64,000 bases of DNA from Chiridota heheva (lineage: Eukaryota > Echinodermata > Holothuroidea > Apodida > Chiridotidae). The notes beneath the pieces are model-generated. The model saw only the letters and a list, made by a program, of their open reading frames with translations. It made no database searches and had not been told where the DNA came from. Each line of letters opens with the position of its first letter. Positions within the stretch are counted from its first letter, which is position 1. The translations under genes were made by a program, and so were the position numbers. The DNA lies in assembly GCA_020152595.1 (NCBI GenBank), contig JAIGNY010001849.1, forward strand, positions 287,501 through 351,500, written 5' to 3'. This document shows positions 1 through 11,576 of the stretch, one piece after another.

Positions 1-359
1 CCACTTAATAGGGAAAATTCCAAACTTAAACAAATATTGTAGAGTTGACATAAAAAAGTTTAAATTTAATAGAGCATTTTTTAATGTAGTTAAGTTATCC
101 CCCCCCCCTCCCTCCCTCCAGGGGCCGTCTGCTTGGTATTCTTGAGAGCTTTTTGAGCTCGAGAACGGTAAGACAGGATTAAGTAAGCGGTGGTTATCAC
201 CTCTCTCTCTCGTTTGAAATTACGCATTTGAAATTACAATAGAGGTTTGAAAAATTCCCGTGGAGAGGACAGAGTCAAAAGTACATCCGAAAACAGTTGC
301 ATCTCTTAAGGTATAGTAGGTAGATTTGTTATAGTTTAACGGAGTAGTTTAAGTTTTAG
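1..359. other. No gene seen; left edge of window
   Basis: I see no coding region. There is a C-run followed by a CCCT-rich tract near 101-120 and a short CT run near 201-210. The stretch may hold further decayed sequence of the retrotransposon that begins at 360 on the minus strand, but no frame is convincing here. Confidence 0.4.
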
Positions 360-1516
360 ACTTAGATTTATTGAGCAGGTTGTTGACACGTTTCCAGAAA
401 GGACGACTGTCAGATTTGTTGTCCAGTTTAATGCATTTATCATGAAGAGTTCTGGTTTTTAAAGAGTTTAATTTTAGCGCTTATTTTCCTACGGATAACG
501 TTAATATTGTGATTAAGTAAGTGACATTTATTTTTATCATAACTCCTACGTCTGCGAAATTTAATTAAATGAACAATATGCTGAGGTAAATTAGTATGTT
601 TCCTAACGTTGCCAGCTGAAGACTTAATCAGGATAAACTTAGAATTGGCCATTTGAGTGACGAAGTCATAAAGAAAACCAAAGTGTCGAGCTTACCAATA
701 TAAAAAGACTTACAATAGTTTATTGATACTCGAATCTAAGGCTGCCAAAAATACAACCAGTCAGCATGAGTAAAATCAGGGTAGCAGGTCAAGACTGCAC
801 CAACATTATCACACTTAAGATTACAAACAATTGTTAAATGGTCGCTATCAAGACCAGGACCAACTTGAAAAGACAAGAAGTATTTATAAAGATTATTACT
901 AAGTAAACATAAATTCAGAATGCAAGGTTTATTATTTGTGTTAAGATGATCAAAAGTAGAGATATTGTCGTTAAATAGTTTAATGTTATTTTCAAGCATA
1001 AAGTCGACAATCTTGTTACCTTTGTGGGCGTCAAAGGAACCCCACCAAAGAGTATGTTTGGCAATGAAATCGCCAATAATAACAACAGATCTGTGATTAA
1101 TGATGATGAGTCTGTTGATCAGACCAGTGGGAAAAGTTTTATAGGCGCAAGGTAGATATAGGCAAATGACAAGTAAGGTTATCGGGAGTTGAGATTGCAA
1201 TAGTGATAAGCTCAAAGCTATCAGAAACTTTTTTAGTAACACTAAATGGGAAGTTGTTGTCAAGTGCTATCGCATAACCCCAATAACCATTGGGGTTAGC
1301 AGTTGTAACCAAATTAAAACCTGGGATATGAAAGTTTTGAGGGGTTTTGAGTAGAGTCTCATTAAAACCTGCAACGGAAATGTCATTGGATAATACAAAG
1401 TCAGTAATTTCATCTGATGTATTAGTTATAGACTTACAATTTAAATGGCTAATCATCATAACGTGCGCTTGTGTAAGTATAAAGTGAGTAAATAATTGCG
1501 AAAAGCCACCGTACAT
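360..1516 (-). pseudogene. Non-LTR retrotransposon remnant: endonuclease domain and linker toward the reverse transcriptase
   Basis: Read on the minus strand, three frames in succession match an exonuclease-endonuclease-phosphatase (APE-like) domain of a LINE. The frame from 1516 has an N-terminal HLNCKS motif and a later FNETLL motif, which match the metal-binding Asn and Glu positions. A frame change near 1170-1260 leads to GDFIAKHTLWWGS (about 1074-1036) and then LDSDHLTI, the His-bearing end of the domain. A further piece from 652 (KFRRRRSYDKNKCHLLNHN) and another frame to about 360 (FWKRVNNLLNKSK) look like the linker before the RT domain. The usual catalytic GDFN is GDFI here, and frames are broken at least three times, so it is dead. 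Enzymes of this type nick target DNA for target-primed reverse transcription. The clade is uncertain; the HxLWGS motif is seen in Jockey/R1/RTE-like elements. Confidence 0.75.
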
Positions 1517-1664
1517 CTAACGAAAAAAACTAGGTAACCAAAAACAATTATGTAAAATATATACCTTACGGACAACACTGTTAATAGCATGATATATATT
1601 TTAAGAAGTCACAACCGTCTCAACGCTCAGTTTGCAAAGACAATAACTTTCAAAGAAATGCACG

Positions 1665-1831
1665 TCTCACCCACCCCTTGTTTCTCCCATCCCCACCCTT
1701 TGTTTCTCCCACCCCTTGTTTCTCCCATCCCCACCCTTTGTTTCTCCCACCCCTTGTTTCTCCCAACCCCTTGTTTCTCCCATCCCCCCCCTTGTTTCTC
1801 CCATCCCCACCCTTGTTTCTCCCCTGCCCCA
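1665..1831. repeat. Pyrimidine-rich ~21-bp minisatellite
   Basis: Tandem variants of TTTCTCCCATCCCCACCCTTG run for about eight units, some shortened to TTTCTCCCACCCCTTG. One strand is almost pure pyrimidine, so the open frames across it on both strands are low-complexity artefacts. Confidence 0.85.
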
Positions 1832-3139
1832 CCCTATCGTGATGGGCGATTACCCTCGTGGTCCAGGCCTCACTACCCAATTTGTAACAGCGGTATATCA
1901 TTCATCAACTCGTTGTGTGACATTTGTGTACAAAGGACGTATACCGCATGGAGGTTAACTTGCATCCCATGACATTAGATCACGGATGCTTTTATCTATT
2001 CAGGGATACCAGATTATCATATTACCGTACAACGATAGAGAACCCAGCTCACTGTGCATACTTGAGCTTTTGCACATGTTTTATATTTAACTGTTTTTAC
2101 ATCAGAATATGAAAACCACTCTGAATGTGTCTCTCTCCTCCCTATCTCGTAACCAGAGATTGGGAACGGTCATCGGTCATCCCGAGCATGCACCGAAATG
2201 CTACTCGAGATCCGCCTCGCGCTCAGAGAAAGACACTACGACTCATCATCGTGATTTCTGACAGGAAACATTTTAGTTCGGCTGATAAAGCAAACAAACT
2301 ATAGAAATGATCCTTAGAAGTATAGTTATGACTTTCAAATGTGAATTAGGTAGTATATGTATTTTCTCTTTTGTGGTAATTGATTCAAGAAAATAATAAG
2401 ATGTATAAATTATGAGACCATTTGCCACTTTTAGGCTCCAAAAATCATACACTTCAGCATGCAAATATTATTCAATTTAACTTAATGCCTCTTATTTTTA
2501 CATAAGTGCAAACAACGATAACAGTTTATATCAAAACAGCTTTTAATTTCCAGTAAAATTGTTTCCGCCCACTTGCTTAAACGCGAAATATACGGTAAAC
2601 CTGTATTGCCATAAAGCTGTGTAATCAATAGCTTTCATATGCCACGCACACAGCTTACTGATGCGGAAATGATGCTTTGTTACATGTCTGGCGACAACAA
2701 CCTTTGATCTTTAAGCCACGGCGTGTATTACCGATGTACTGTATATCGAGCAATGCAAAGTAAGTGTAGGGAAGTTTTAATTACGGTCAGACGGTAGCCT
2801 TGAAAATATTAAAACCTACGAAATAGTATACAGTAAAAGTGGTGTTATGGAATGTAGGCATATGTGTTTAATTGTATCCACAGTGTTTTCAAGATTAGTA
2901 TTTTTCGCATTAGTTTGTGCAGAAGAACTTTCATTATAAGTGCATGGGTGCGCGAGCATTGACATTTTATTTATTTATTTATATTTTTTGTGAGGGATGG
3001 AAGGGGGGGGGGCAACTAAATTTGCCCGATTTGTTTTCTTCTCATAATGCCCGAATTTTAGATAACATGACTTTCATAAAAGTAATAATTTTTGTCAAGT
3101 TATGTATTTTGACGGGTCCGGAACGGGGCTTGAGGTTTT
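1832..3139. other. No gene seen
   Basis: AT-rich sequence with no recognisable coding, RNA or complete mobile element. A short G-run lies near 3005-3012. Confidence 0.4.
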
Positions 3140-3205
3140 GAGGTTTTGAGGTTTTATGTATTGATTGATTGATTGATTGATTTATCTATTTATCTATTTA
3201 TGTAT

Positions 3206-3236
<31 letters not shown>

Positions 3237-3269
3237 TTTGTTTATTTATTTATTTATTTATTCATTCAT

Positions 3270-3320
<51 letters not shown>

Positions 3321-3421
3321 TCTATTTATTTGTTTATTTGTTTATTTATTTATTTATTCATTTATCTGTGTATGTATTTATATTTATTCATTTATTCATT
3401 TATTAATATTATTATCTATTT
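3140..3421. repeat. (TTTA)n microsatellite with a short (TTGA)n lead-in
   Basis: A GATT/TTGA run (about 3160-3182) passes into about 230 bp of TTTA with occasional TTTG, TTCA and TCTA variants. A 4-bp period keeps all three forward frames open as Ile/Tyr/Leu/Phe repeats; these are not proteins. Confidence 0.95.
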
Positions 3422-3849
3422 TATATTTTGTTTTTATATGTTTTTTTTTGCTTTTCATAATTTGCAGTCAAGATTTTTCGAATGAAATTTTAGATCATGA
3501 TTCGAATAAAAATGAATGACCATGCAGGGGCGGATGCAGAAGGGCGAGGGTATCACCCCTCCTTCGGTGACAAGGTGCTTCAATTTTCCCCAAAAATGTG
3601 CCCTTGTATGTATGTGATTGTGTTGTGCCCAACCTTACACCCCACCCTCATCCGATGCTCACCAAATAAAAATGCATATTTTAAGTCTATAGAATCGATT
3701 AAATCGATTAAATATATGTGATTCTTCATTCAATTTGAGCTATTCAAAAGCCAAAAAGTTTTCGGAGCATGGACCCTTCGTGGACAGTTGCGTATCCAGC
3801 TTTCGGTGCCAGAGGAAAGTGCGCAAAATGAACAAAGTGAATCGCTGCT

Positions 3850-4035
3850 AATTTGATATAATGAATAATTTTTAAACAAATTTGGGCAATTTTTTGACCA
3901 CAGTTTTAAACAAATTTGTATACATTTTAAACGAAATTTCTGTGGTTGTCAACCAAACTTAGGAAATATGTAACAAAATTTTGGCAATTTACAACTAAAT
4001 TTAGGCAATTGGGCATTTTTAAACCAAATTTCTTT
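3850..4035. repeat. Degenerate AAATTTGGGCAATTT-type repeat, first block
   Basis: Loose repeats of a motif like CAAATTTGGGCAATTTTT occur with spacing near 20 bp. The same motif fills 4925-5430, on the other side of the reverse-transcriptase remnant, so the two blocks may be one tract split by the insertion. Confidence 0.5.
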
Positions 4036-4209
4036 TCCGAATATGTATAGAAAATTGTCCTACTTTAATATTTTCACCACATAGTTTACTTACAGAATTC
4101 CGCCGGGGGAGGGTGGCAATTTTTTTCCCACTGACCCCCGATTAAAGACGCCATGTACTGCCAGGCCCGCAGTCAGAACTTTTAGAGGGATGGGGCACAG
4201 ACAATGTGC

Positions 4210-4858
4210 CCCATTTTCCCAAAACCTTTTTATTGTGACCAGAATCAACTAGTATAGTAACATCATCAACAGATCAAGAAACTCTACAAAATTAGAAACA
4301 CAAGACCTCTTAGGTAAGAACCCATGCTGGAACAAATTCAACAAACCATTGACCAGTAAATGATCTAGTACAACATCCTTAACAATTGACTCCGTGACCT
4401 TGCACACAACACTAATAAGACTCACTAGCCTATAGTTACAGGGGAAACTGAGATCACCTTTTTTTTTTTTAAATATGAGTGACATTGGCAATTCTCCAAT
4501 CACTAGGAACAACACCAACATCAAATTACTTTGAAAAGATAATAATCAGGGGAACAGAAAGAACATCAGAACACTCACGTAAAACAGCAGGATGTATACC
4601 ATCTGGACCGGGTGCTTTATTCGAAATCAAACCCTTTAACTTCTTAGACACAACATCAACTCATAAATTAACATCCTTAATGGATACTGAAGAGTGCACA
4701 CTAAGATAATCCACAACACCATCAGCAGGGGACTCCTCATTAGAAACAGACACAAAGTAGTCATTTAAAACCTCAGCCATATCTTTACCACTATTGATAG
4801 TAACACCATCACTACCCTGAATGAGGGTTGAAGTTGGGAGTGTAGAACAGTAGAACAA
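4210..4858 (-). pseudogene. Non-LTR retrotransposon remnant: reverse transcriptase N-terminal part
   Basis: On the minus strand from 4858 the linker ends in a LNDYFVSVSNEE motif, which precedes RT domains in CR1/L2/Jockey-like LINEs. A frame then reads KAPGPDGIHP (near 4625-4596), the signature before RT motif 1, followed by VPSDWRIANVTHIFKK and NYRLVSLISVVCK (normally NYRPISL). Next comes QHGFLPKRSC, the RT motif 2a region. The frame shifts in a T/A run near 4460-4470, a stop falls near 4535, and homology ends near 4250, before the catalytic FADD box. This is therefore a broken 5' RT fragment. It lies in the same orientation as the endonuclease remnant at 360-1516, but nothing shows that they come from one insertion. 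Confidence 0.8.
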
Positions 4859-4924
4859 TTTTTACCTGATCAAGGTCAAAATTACCTGAAAAAATATTGA
4901 TAGCTTATAACGTACTTTAGACTG

Positions 4925-5430
4925 TTAGATGAAACGGACAATTTTTAACCAAATTTAGGCGATCAAGCGATTTTTGTTTAAATTTCTGAACTTTGGGCGA
5001 AGTTTAAAGCAAATTTTGTAAATTAAACCATTTTTGAGCCCCTTTTTGGCCTAACTTGCAGTGATTTAATAAGCCAAAAAAAAATGTAGAAAAATTTGGG
5101 TAATTTGTAACCAAATTTGAGCCTTAGCAAATTTAAGACAATTTCTAACGCAATTTGTTCGATTTTAAGCACATTTGGGATTTTTCTTTTACAAAATATG
5201 GGCGAATTGTAACCAAATTTGGGCCAAATTTTATTCCAATTTGAGCAACTTTTTAATAAAATTTGGGCAATTTTATCGAACTTTGGCCATTTTATAGCCC
5301 AATATAAGCGACTTTTAACCAAATTTGGGCGATTTCTAGTCAAATTTGGGTGATTGTTAACCGAGTTTTAGCAAAACTTTAGCCATTCTAAAGCAAATTT
5401 GGGCCATATCTAAGCAAATTTGGATAAACC
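4925..5430. repeat. Degenerate AACCAAATTTGGGCGATTT repeat, second block
   Basis: About 20-25 imperfect copies of a ~20-bp motif centred on CAAATTTGGGC. AAATTT is palindromic, so copies read similarly on both strands. An open frame on the minus strand here (5343-5023) is a by-product. Confidence 0.6.
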
Positions 5431-8164
5431 AAATTTGGTCGATCGATATTCATTCCTGAATATGGTCAGATGGTACAAAATAGTTTCTTCTTCTTTACGA
5501 GGATTTTTACGATATCGGGATGATAATTTTACTAATGTTACCAAGTTTTTATGAATTTCGCGGAGGGTTGACTGGGAAAGAGATGGTTCGACTCGGAAAA
5601 CCCCGTCCTTCCTACGCCATTGAGAGAAGGGGTATGACCCACCTGCCCACGCTAGCCACGGGTGACGGGTCTGGCCTATAATTATTATCCCGGCATTTTT
5701 GTGTTACTATCTCTGAAAATCTGTTATCAACAATATCGATCGACCTGAAAAAAATGGTTCTTTAAATTTCATGCTGCACACGTGTGTGCGGTGTTGCCGA
5801 GGCATCTCCAAGACTATTGCTAGTAGTATTACGACCAAATATGCGGTGCCCCCAATGTAGTTCTAAAAGTGGCTGTGCCCCAGCGGAACAATGTCGGTGA
5901 AATTTTTCAAAAAACAAAAACTTTTAGCCGAATTTTCCGAATATTTACCCCAAATTAGTCGATTTTGACAAACTTTTGAAGAAATGTCCGCAATTTGTTA
6001 ATTTGTAGCATAAACCAAATTTCATAAATAATTCGAAAACTAAACAATTTTCTTAAAAAATTATGCAGATATTTATGAAAAAATCATCAATTTTGGGAAA
6101 TTTTTATATTAATAACATTTTTTGATGGAATAGTCGAAAAATTTAATATCATGACTTGAAAAAATAGGGAAATTTGCCAAACTGATTCGGAAACAAAATA
6201 AATTAACAGATTAAGAACATGATTTGGAAAAATCGGAAAATTTCAGAACCTGATTCGGAAAAATCGGAGAATTTTATTTACGATACCTAGCTGCCTAGGC
6301 ACGCAGATATCTTTGGGAAAATGGGGGAGAGGGAAATGGGGGTATTTTTAATTCCGGAAATTCCCCTTCAAAAACGTATCCAGTGCAGGTCACGACCGTA
6401 GATGGGATGGGGCAATTTTTTGGGGCCTCTAATAATTTGTTTTTCAATCCCAAGTTTAGGGTTTTGTCCCAACTGTATTACCAGGGACTTTGTATATGGA
6501 GGCATTGCGTACAAGAAGACTTTGAGTGGAAGTGGTAAAATGTTAATTTTCTGGCAAACTGGGTGTAAAATATTGTTTTTGTCGAAATGGGTTTTTTCAA
6601 GTATCAACTTCCTAAATAAGTAGACTATTGTATACCAGTTAGTAAATTGGTTTTATCAACGAATATTGATTACGTGGCTCATCGACGCGGGCGTCTGTTG
6701 AATAAGCCCTGTGTAGGCGGTGGAGCATTCAGAAATTGGGGCTAAATGAAAGCTTAGATTCGGTCGAAATTTACAAAGATTTTAATTTTCTAAGGCCAAA
6801 GATATTCAAAATAAAAATAAAAACAAGATATAGCACAAAAAAATAAGCAAATACGAAGCCTCCGGAAGCTTGACGATATGCATAATTTTAGAGTCAAATA
6901 ATTGTAATTTTACAGAGTCCCAAACTTATTATTTATGTTGAACTTTTTTCTACCCATTTTTTTTTTAAGGTGGGGGCGAAATGAAGTTCTCCAGGAGTTG
7001 TTCATCTGAGGGAGATCTCCCCTTCGCCCTCCACCTCCTCCGTTATATGCACCGCGACGTACGATATGCATGGCTGAGTTACTTAATATGATAAATAAAA
7101 TGAAATGAAAAAAAACTACAAAGCGAAAAAGAACCCCCCAAAAATGGGGAAAAGAAAAAAAAGCAAGTCGAGTAAAAAAACGTTGAGTCTATTAGTCGTA
7201 ATGCTTTGTGTGAAAATTTTATGAAAAATCCACTTTGTTCAATCTCTGGTCCGTCGAAAAAATTGAGAGCCAGGGAATATTGTTGTGATATGGAGTCGAG
7301 TTTTAAAGTTAAACAGTGGTATGAAAAGATGCGACAAATTTATTATTATTGTTTTCATGGCTTTGGGGCATACAACACACCCTTTTCTGATGACAAAGAA
7401 CGCGGCATATGTGGTCGCAGATGTGATACTGGGGAAAAGCTGGGAGTGGGCTCTTTGCGAGCTTTCGTGCTTCTTTGCCATTCAGTGACGTATCGGAAAC
7501 GGGAGCCAGGGGCACCTGGGGCATGTTAGTAACACCTCCACCATCCTAACTTTAGAGTTCGGTTTTACCAGCCATCCGTGGGAAACACATCACACAATTT
7601 CGAAAAAAATTTTTTTAATAGGCCTATTTAGAGTTAGCACAATTTCGACTTTCTCCTCAAAATGTTTGTATTTTTTCCCTTAAATTATTTGAATTTTCCC
7701 TCATCATTCACTTATTTCCGAATATTATCCTCAAAATAATCGACTTTTACCTCATTACTTCTGACTTTCCCGTTAAATTTCCGGTAACTAGGGGGAGGGG
7801 GATGGGGGGGGGGGGAGTGGATGTAAGAAACCTATATACATGCTTATAGATTTTTGGGGATAAAAATCATATGTGGCCCCCAATGACAAATATCTTACAA
7901 TACGTGTCCCCGATAGAATCGCGATACCCGTTCAGGATCCGAGCACAACATTTCGTTTTCTTTTCACCAAATATTTGCTGTTAAACTCGCTATAGTTTTA
8001 TATATGCTGCAACCATAAACTGAATGCATGAACGGCTGCTGTAATATTGATATACATTTATGACTACAAGTGAAGAATCTTTTCTTGTAGAGTTATATTC
8101 TGTTGATAAAATCAGCAAAATTCATCTACAACCTTTATATTGACAAAATTGCTCTTAACTCAGT
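5431..8164. other. Repeat-derived intergenic DNA, no gene supported
   Basis: Relics such as AAAAATCGGAAAATTT (6170-6280) and fragments like CGTAGCCA/CGTATCCAG suggest decayed DNA elements. An open frame at 7206-7529 (107 codons) has no family resemblance I can name and no splice or start context, so I do not call it a gene. A G-run lies near 7792-7820. Confidence 0.4.
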
Positions 8165-8450
8165 AGCTCATGTTAAGTGGCAAAATAATTTTCCTACGAA
8201 AACTTTGTTGTGGTCAAACATTTACAAAATTACAAAACTGCTGTAATTAACTCTACAGTTAAATACTTACAGTTCAAATTTCTTCATCGTCTTATAAGTC
8301 ATGTAAGTACAAATGTTTATTTGTGTAAAACTGAAAATACGTAATTCCTCCTTTTAAACTTTTTCTGATTTTGAAATTCTAAAACACTTGTTCTGGACCT
8401 GTCATTTTGTTCAATCCTTCTGGTCTGATTTGATTATTGCTTTGAGTCTG
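8165..8450 (+). pseudogene. LINE ORF2 C-terminal remnant (L1/Tx1-like)
   Basis: With frame changes, the + strand reads WQNNFPTKTLLWSNIYKI, then YLQFKFLHRLISHVSTN, and then FEILKHLFWTCHFVQSFW (about 8368-8425). This order matches the C-terminal tail of L1/Tx1-type LINE ORF2: a W..iy region, a FqykilhRil segment, and a Cys/His knuckle ending in HlFW.C..v..FW. The first two cysteines of the knuckle are not clear, and several stops and frame changes are present. It is a fossil. Confidence 0.65.
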
Positions 8451-8466
8451 GATGATGGTTTTATTA

Positions 8467-8531
8467 ATTACTATTATTGATTACTATTATTGATTACTAT
8501 TATTGATTACTATTATTGATTACTATTATTG
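8467..8531. repeat. 13-bp tandem repeat, five copies
   Basis: Five exact head-to-tail copies of ATTACTATTATTG lie directly after the LINE C-terminal remnant. Confidence 0.95.
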
Positions 8532-10770
8532 ATGACTTGTATTCATACAAAAATTGTATAATCTTCCATGCCCAATATTTATTTTCAGTTGTAAATATAA
8601 TAATCAGCATCCGACCATAAATTACTTTATCAAATATCTATCTTATTTGATGAAAGTTGAGAAAAAATCATTGTTATGAAAAATGATAAACTAAACATAT
8701 CTAAAAGCTATCTATCGTGATTAAAATATGGCGGCGTATATTTTATTCCAAAACAATTATGATCAATTTAAGTGCACATTGAACCATTGTGTTTCAACCG
8801 ACCAAAACACACGAATTGAAATATATTTACCTCCACGTTATAGAGACGATAACTGGCTTTTTATAAATAAAATAAAAAAATAGAATTCTATAGAAAATAA
8901 TTTGAATAGAAATTGATAAATATAATTTGTTTTTTTTTATTTTATAGAAACATGCAACAACGTTGGGGAAATATGTTTAGGGCCAATAGCTAACGTAGGG
9001 ACACAGATGGTTGCAGGGCTGGGCATGGAGTCATAACTATAGTTACTTTATTACAACCTTACTGAGCAAAATCCTAATCAATTTTGCGCCCTCTACTTAC
9101 TGTACGTACTACAGCTGCAGCTTTTAAGAAAACAATTGCACTATTTTCACACTGTTTTCTTCCTTACGGCCACAGGTTTATAATTATTGTCTTTTCACAG
9201 TATCCATATGGGACCTCTGTGCTATAGCCTATATACAACAAAATACAAATCTGCTTGAAGCACAGTTCATGATTCAAATCGGTACTAGATTAAGGGTTAC
9301 ATGTGGTGCCGGCTGCATGCAGTGTATTCGAATTTACAGTTTTATAGGGTCCTTGCAGAAAGTCCCGTCTTTGGTGTTGTTGATATTTGTTCTGAATGCT
9401 TGAACTTAAAGTAACATGCATTATACCTTCCATAAGCTTTTGTAAAAATCAGGGTCGAAAAGATTATCTCTTTGGCCATTGCCCAAGCACCACATTTTTG
9501 GATTTTCTATAGAAACTCTCTATAGTATTTCTATAAAAGATTGTTATAGAGTTTCTTTAGAATTTATATAGGATCTTCTCATATTCTATAGATATCTATA
9601 GCTTTGTATATAGTTTCTAGGGTTTATAGGGTTTCTATAGATGTTTAGAGAGTTTCTTTAGAAATCCTTCAGAGTTTCTTTAGAAAATTCTATAGAAAGT
9701 CTAAAGAAACTCTATACAAAACTTATAGAATTTCTTTAGAAAATCCGATAATCTCAAAGGGATCCCTGTGGAGGACTTTACATTGTGACAATTTACATGG
9801 CCTATGTAAATTTGTACATAAAAAAAAAAAAAACATAAATTAAAGATAACAAGCGATTAAGATTTGATATAATATGATTCAGCGTGCAGATAGGAGGTTT
9901 GTTACGTTTTTGTGGCTCTGTGTTGGCTGGGAGTATTTAGCATCTACTAGTACAATAATAATGTGATGGGCGGAGTCACATTAATTGACACCAATAATTG
10001 TTCATGCAGAAATAGAGATTGATAACGCATTAATATTTCTATTTTGAAAATTCATACGATCAGTCTAGTGTGCAGTTACTTAATCTTTGTCGTTTCATTC
10101 CTTTAATATTTTTATTCAATCATTTATGCTGAATTTTTGATTTTTTCTGATGAAACCAAGAAAATAAATCAAAATAAAGATACCTCATACTCTCACTACT
10201 GGAAATTTGCATTTGCACGGATATGGCCCTCACAAAAAATATTCTATAGATTTCTAAAGATACAATTATGCATAATTTTTATACATTTTTTATAAAATTC
10301 CTCTATAGATTTTTTTATATAGAAATTCTGTAGAGAATGTTTATAGAATTTCTAAATCCATTTCTGATTACTTCTAAATCTCTTTTTAAATTTCACAAAG
10401 CGCGTGAAATTTACCAATTTTAGTCTATTTAGGGCGATATTTGTGTTACGTTTGTTAATGAAAAAATCAATCAGAATTTTTTTTGAAAGGGCAGGTTCCA
10501 TCTCTAAAAAGGACACTTGTCTGTTTGTCCTCTTTGAAAGGACACTTTTAAATCTAAAAAAGAGGCAATTTTTCCTTTAGAAAAAAGGCAATTTTCCCCA
10601 GTCTTTGAAAAAGGGTACTTTTTAAACTTTTGAGAAAAGTGGGGAGGGTAGGGGCACGTGCCCTCGCTTCCGCCGCAAGTGTGATATTTGATGTTTTCTT
10701 CTATAAAGAAATATTTCTATACGAAAAATAGTTGCGATCAACAGCTATAAGGACAAACGAGTGGAAGATT
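8532..10770. other. No gene seen; AT-rich repeat-derived DNA
   Basis: There is no coding or RNA gene I can support. The tract holds the TTCTATAGAA-rich block listed separately, an A-run near 9820-9832, and a GGGGCACGTGCCC palindrome near 10650-10663. Confidence 0.4.
9490..9745. repeat. Degenerate TTTCTATAGAA/TTTCTTTAGAA tract
   Basis: More than a dozen loose copies of (T/A)TTCTATAGA(A/T) or TTTCTTTAGAA. A second, smaller block of the same motif lies at 10240-10370. The core TTCTATAGAA is a palindrome, so strand polarity is lost. Confidence 0.6.
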
Positions 10771-11231
10771 AAAACAGGGCCCGGGCTAATCTAGAACAGA
10801 CGAGATCCACTTAAGACAGGGCCCGGGCCAATCTAGAACATACGAGATCCTCTCAAAACAGGGCCCGGGCCAATCTAGAACAGACGAGATCCTCTCAAGA
10901 CAAGGCCCGGGCCAATCTAGAACAGACGAGATCATCTCAAGACAAGGCCCGGGCCAATCTAGAACAGACGAGATCATCTCAAGACAGGGCCCGGGCCAAT
11001 CTAGAACAGACGAGATCCACTCAAGACAAGGCCCGGGCCAATCTAGAACATACGAGATCCTCTCAAAACAGGGCCCGGGCCAATCTAGAACAGAGATCCA
11101 CTCAAGACAAGGCCCGGGCCAATCTAGAACAGACGAGATCCTCTCAAGACAGGGCCCGGGCCAATCTAGAACAGACGAGATCCTCTCAAGACAAGGCCCG
11201 GGCCAATCTAGAACAGACGAGATCCTCTCAA
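10771..11231. repeat. 42-bp minisatellite containing GGGCCCGGGC
   Basis: About 11 copies of a 42-bp unit (AACAGACGAGATCCTCTCAA, then a GACAGGGCCCGGGC core, then CAATCTAG). Each unit carries two palindromes, a GGGCCC/CCCGGG overlap and TCTAGA. The period is a multiple of three, so a 14-residue repeat frame is open on the minus strand; I do not regard it as a gene. Confidence 0.95.
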
Positions 11232-11576
11232 GCTGCAGGGACTATGCAACTGTCAATATCCTTTGTTAAATAAAAGCTTAGACTACAAACAAATTTAATG
11301 AAGAAGGGCCCACGTAAACAAAAGTAAGGTATCCAAAACAAACGCTGCCAAAGTTATATTCACATTTTGATTATTTGTGTTATAGTTTAATGTATGTGGA
11401 TAGCTAGCCCCCAAAATGGTGGCATAGCCAGGCCCGTGCGCACACTCCACCGACCGCCAACGTACACAATACCTCCCTATAACTTATATAAAATTGAATT
11501 TTTTTACTGTGGAAACGTTTTTTTTTTTAAATTATGAACCTCAAGAATTTGTATAATAACTGTATACTATGTTATT
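11232..11576. other. No gene seen; flank of the hAT element
   Basis: No coding region. The last eight bases (11569-11576, ATGTTATT) are the left target duplication of the hAT element. Confidence 0.5.

Noticed and set aside
3173..3519. Ile/Tyr/Leu/Phe-rich frames that resemble membrane proteins
   Set aside because: They are translations of a (TTTA)n microsatellite.
7206..7529. 107-codon open frame
   Set aside because: No recognisable domain, in repeat-derived AT-rich DNA, with an overlapping frame on the other strand.
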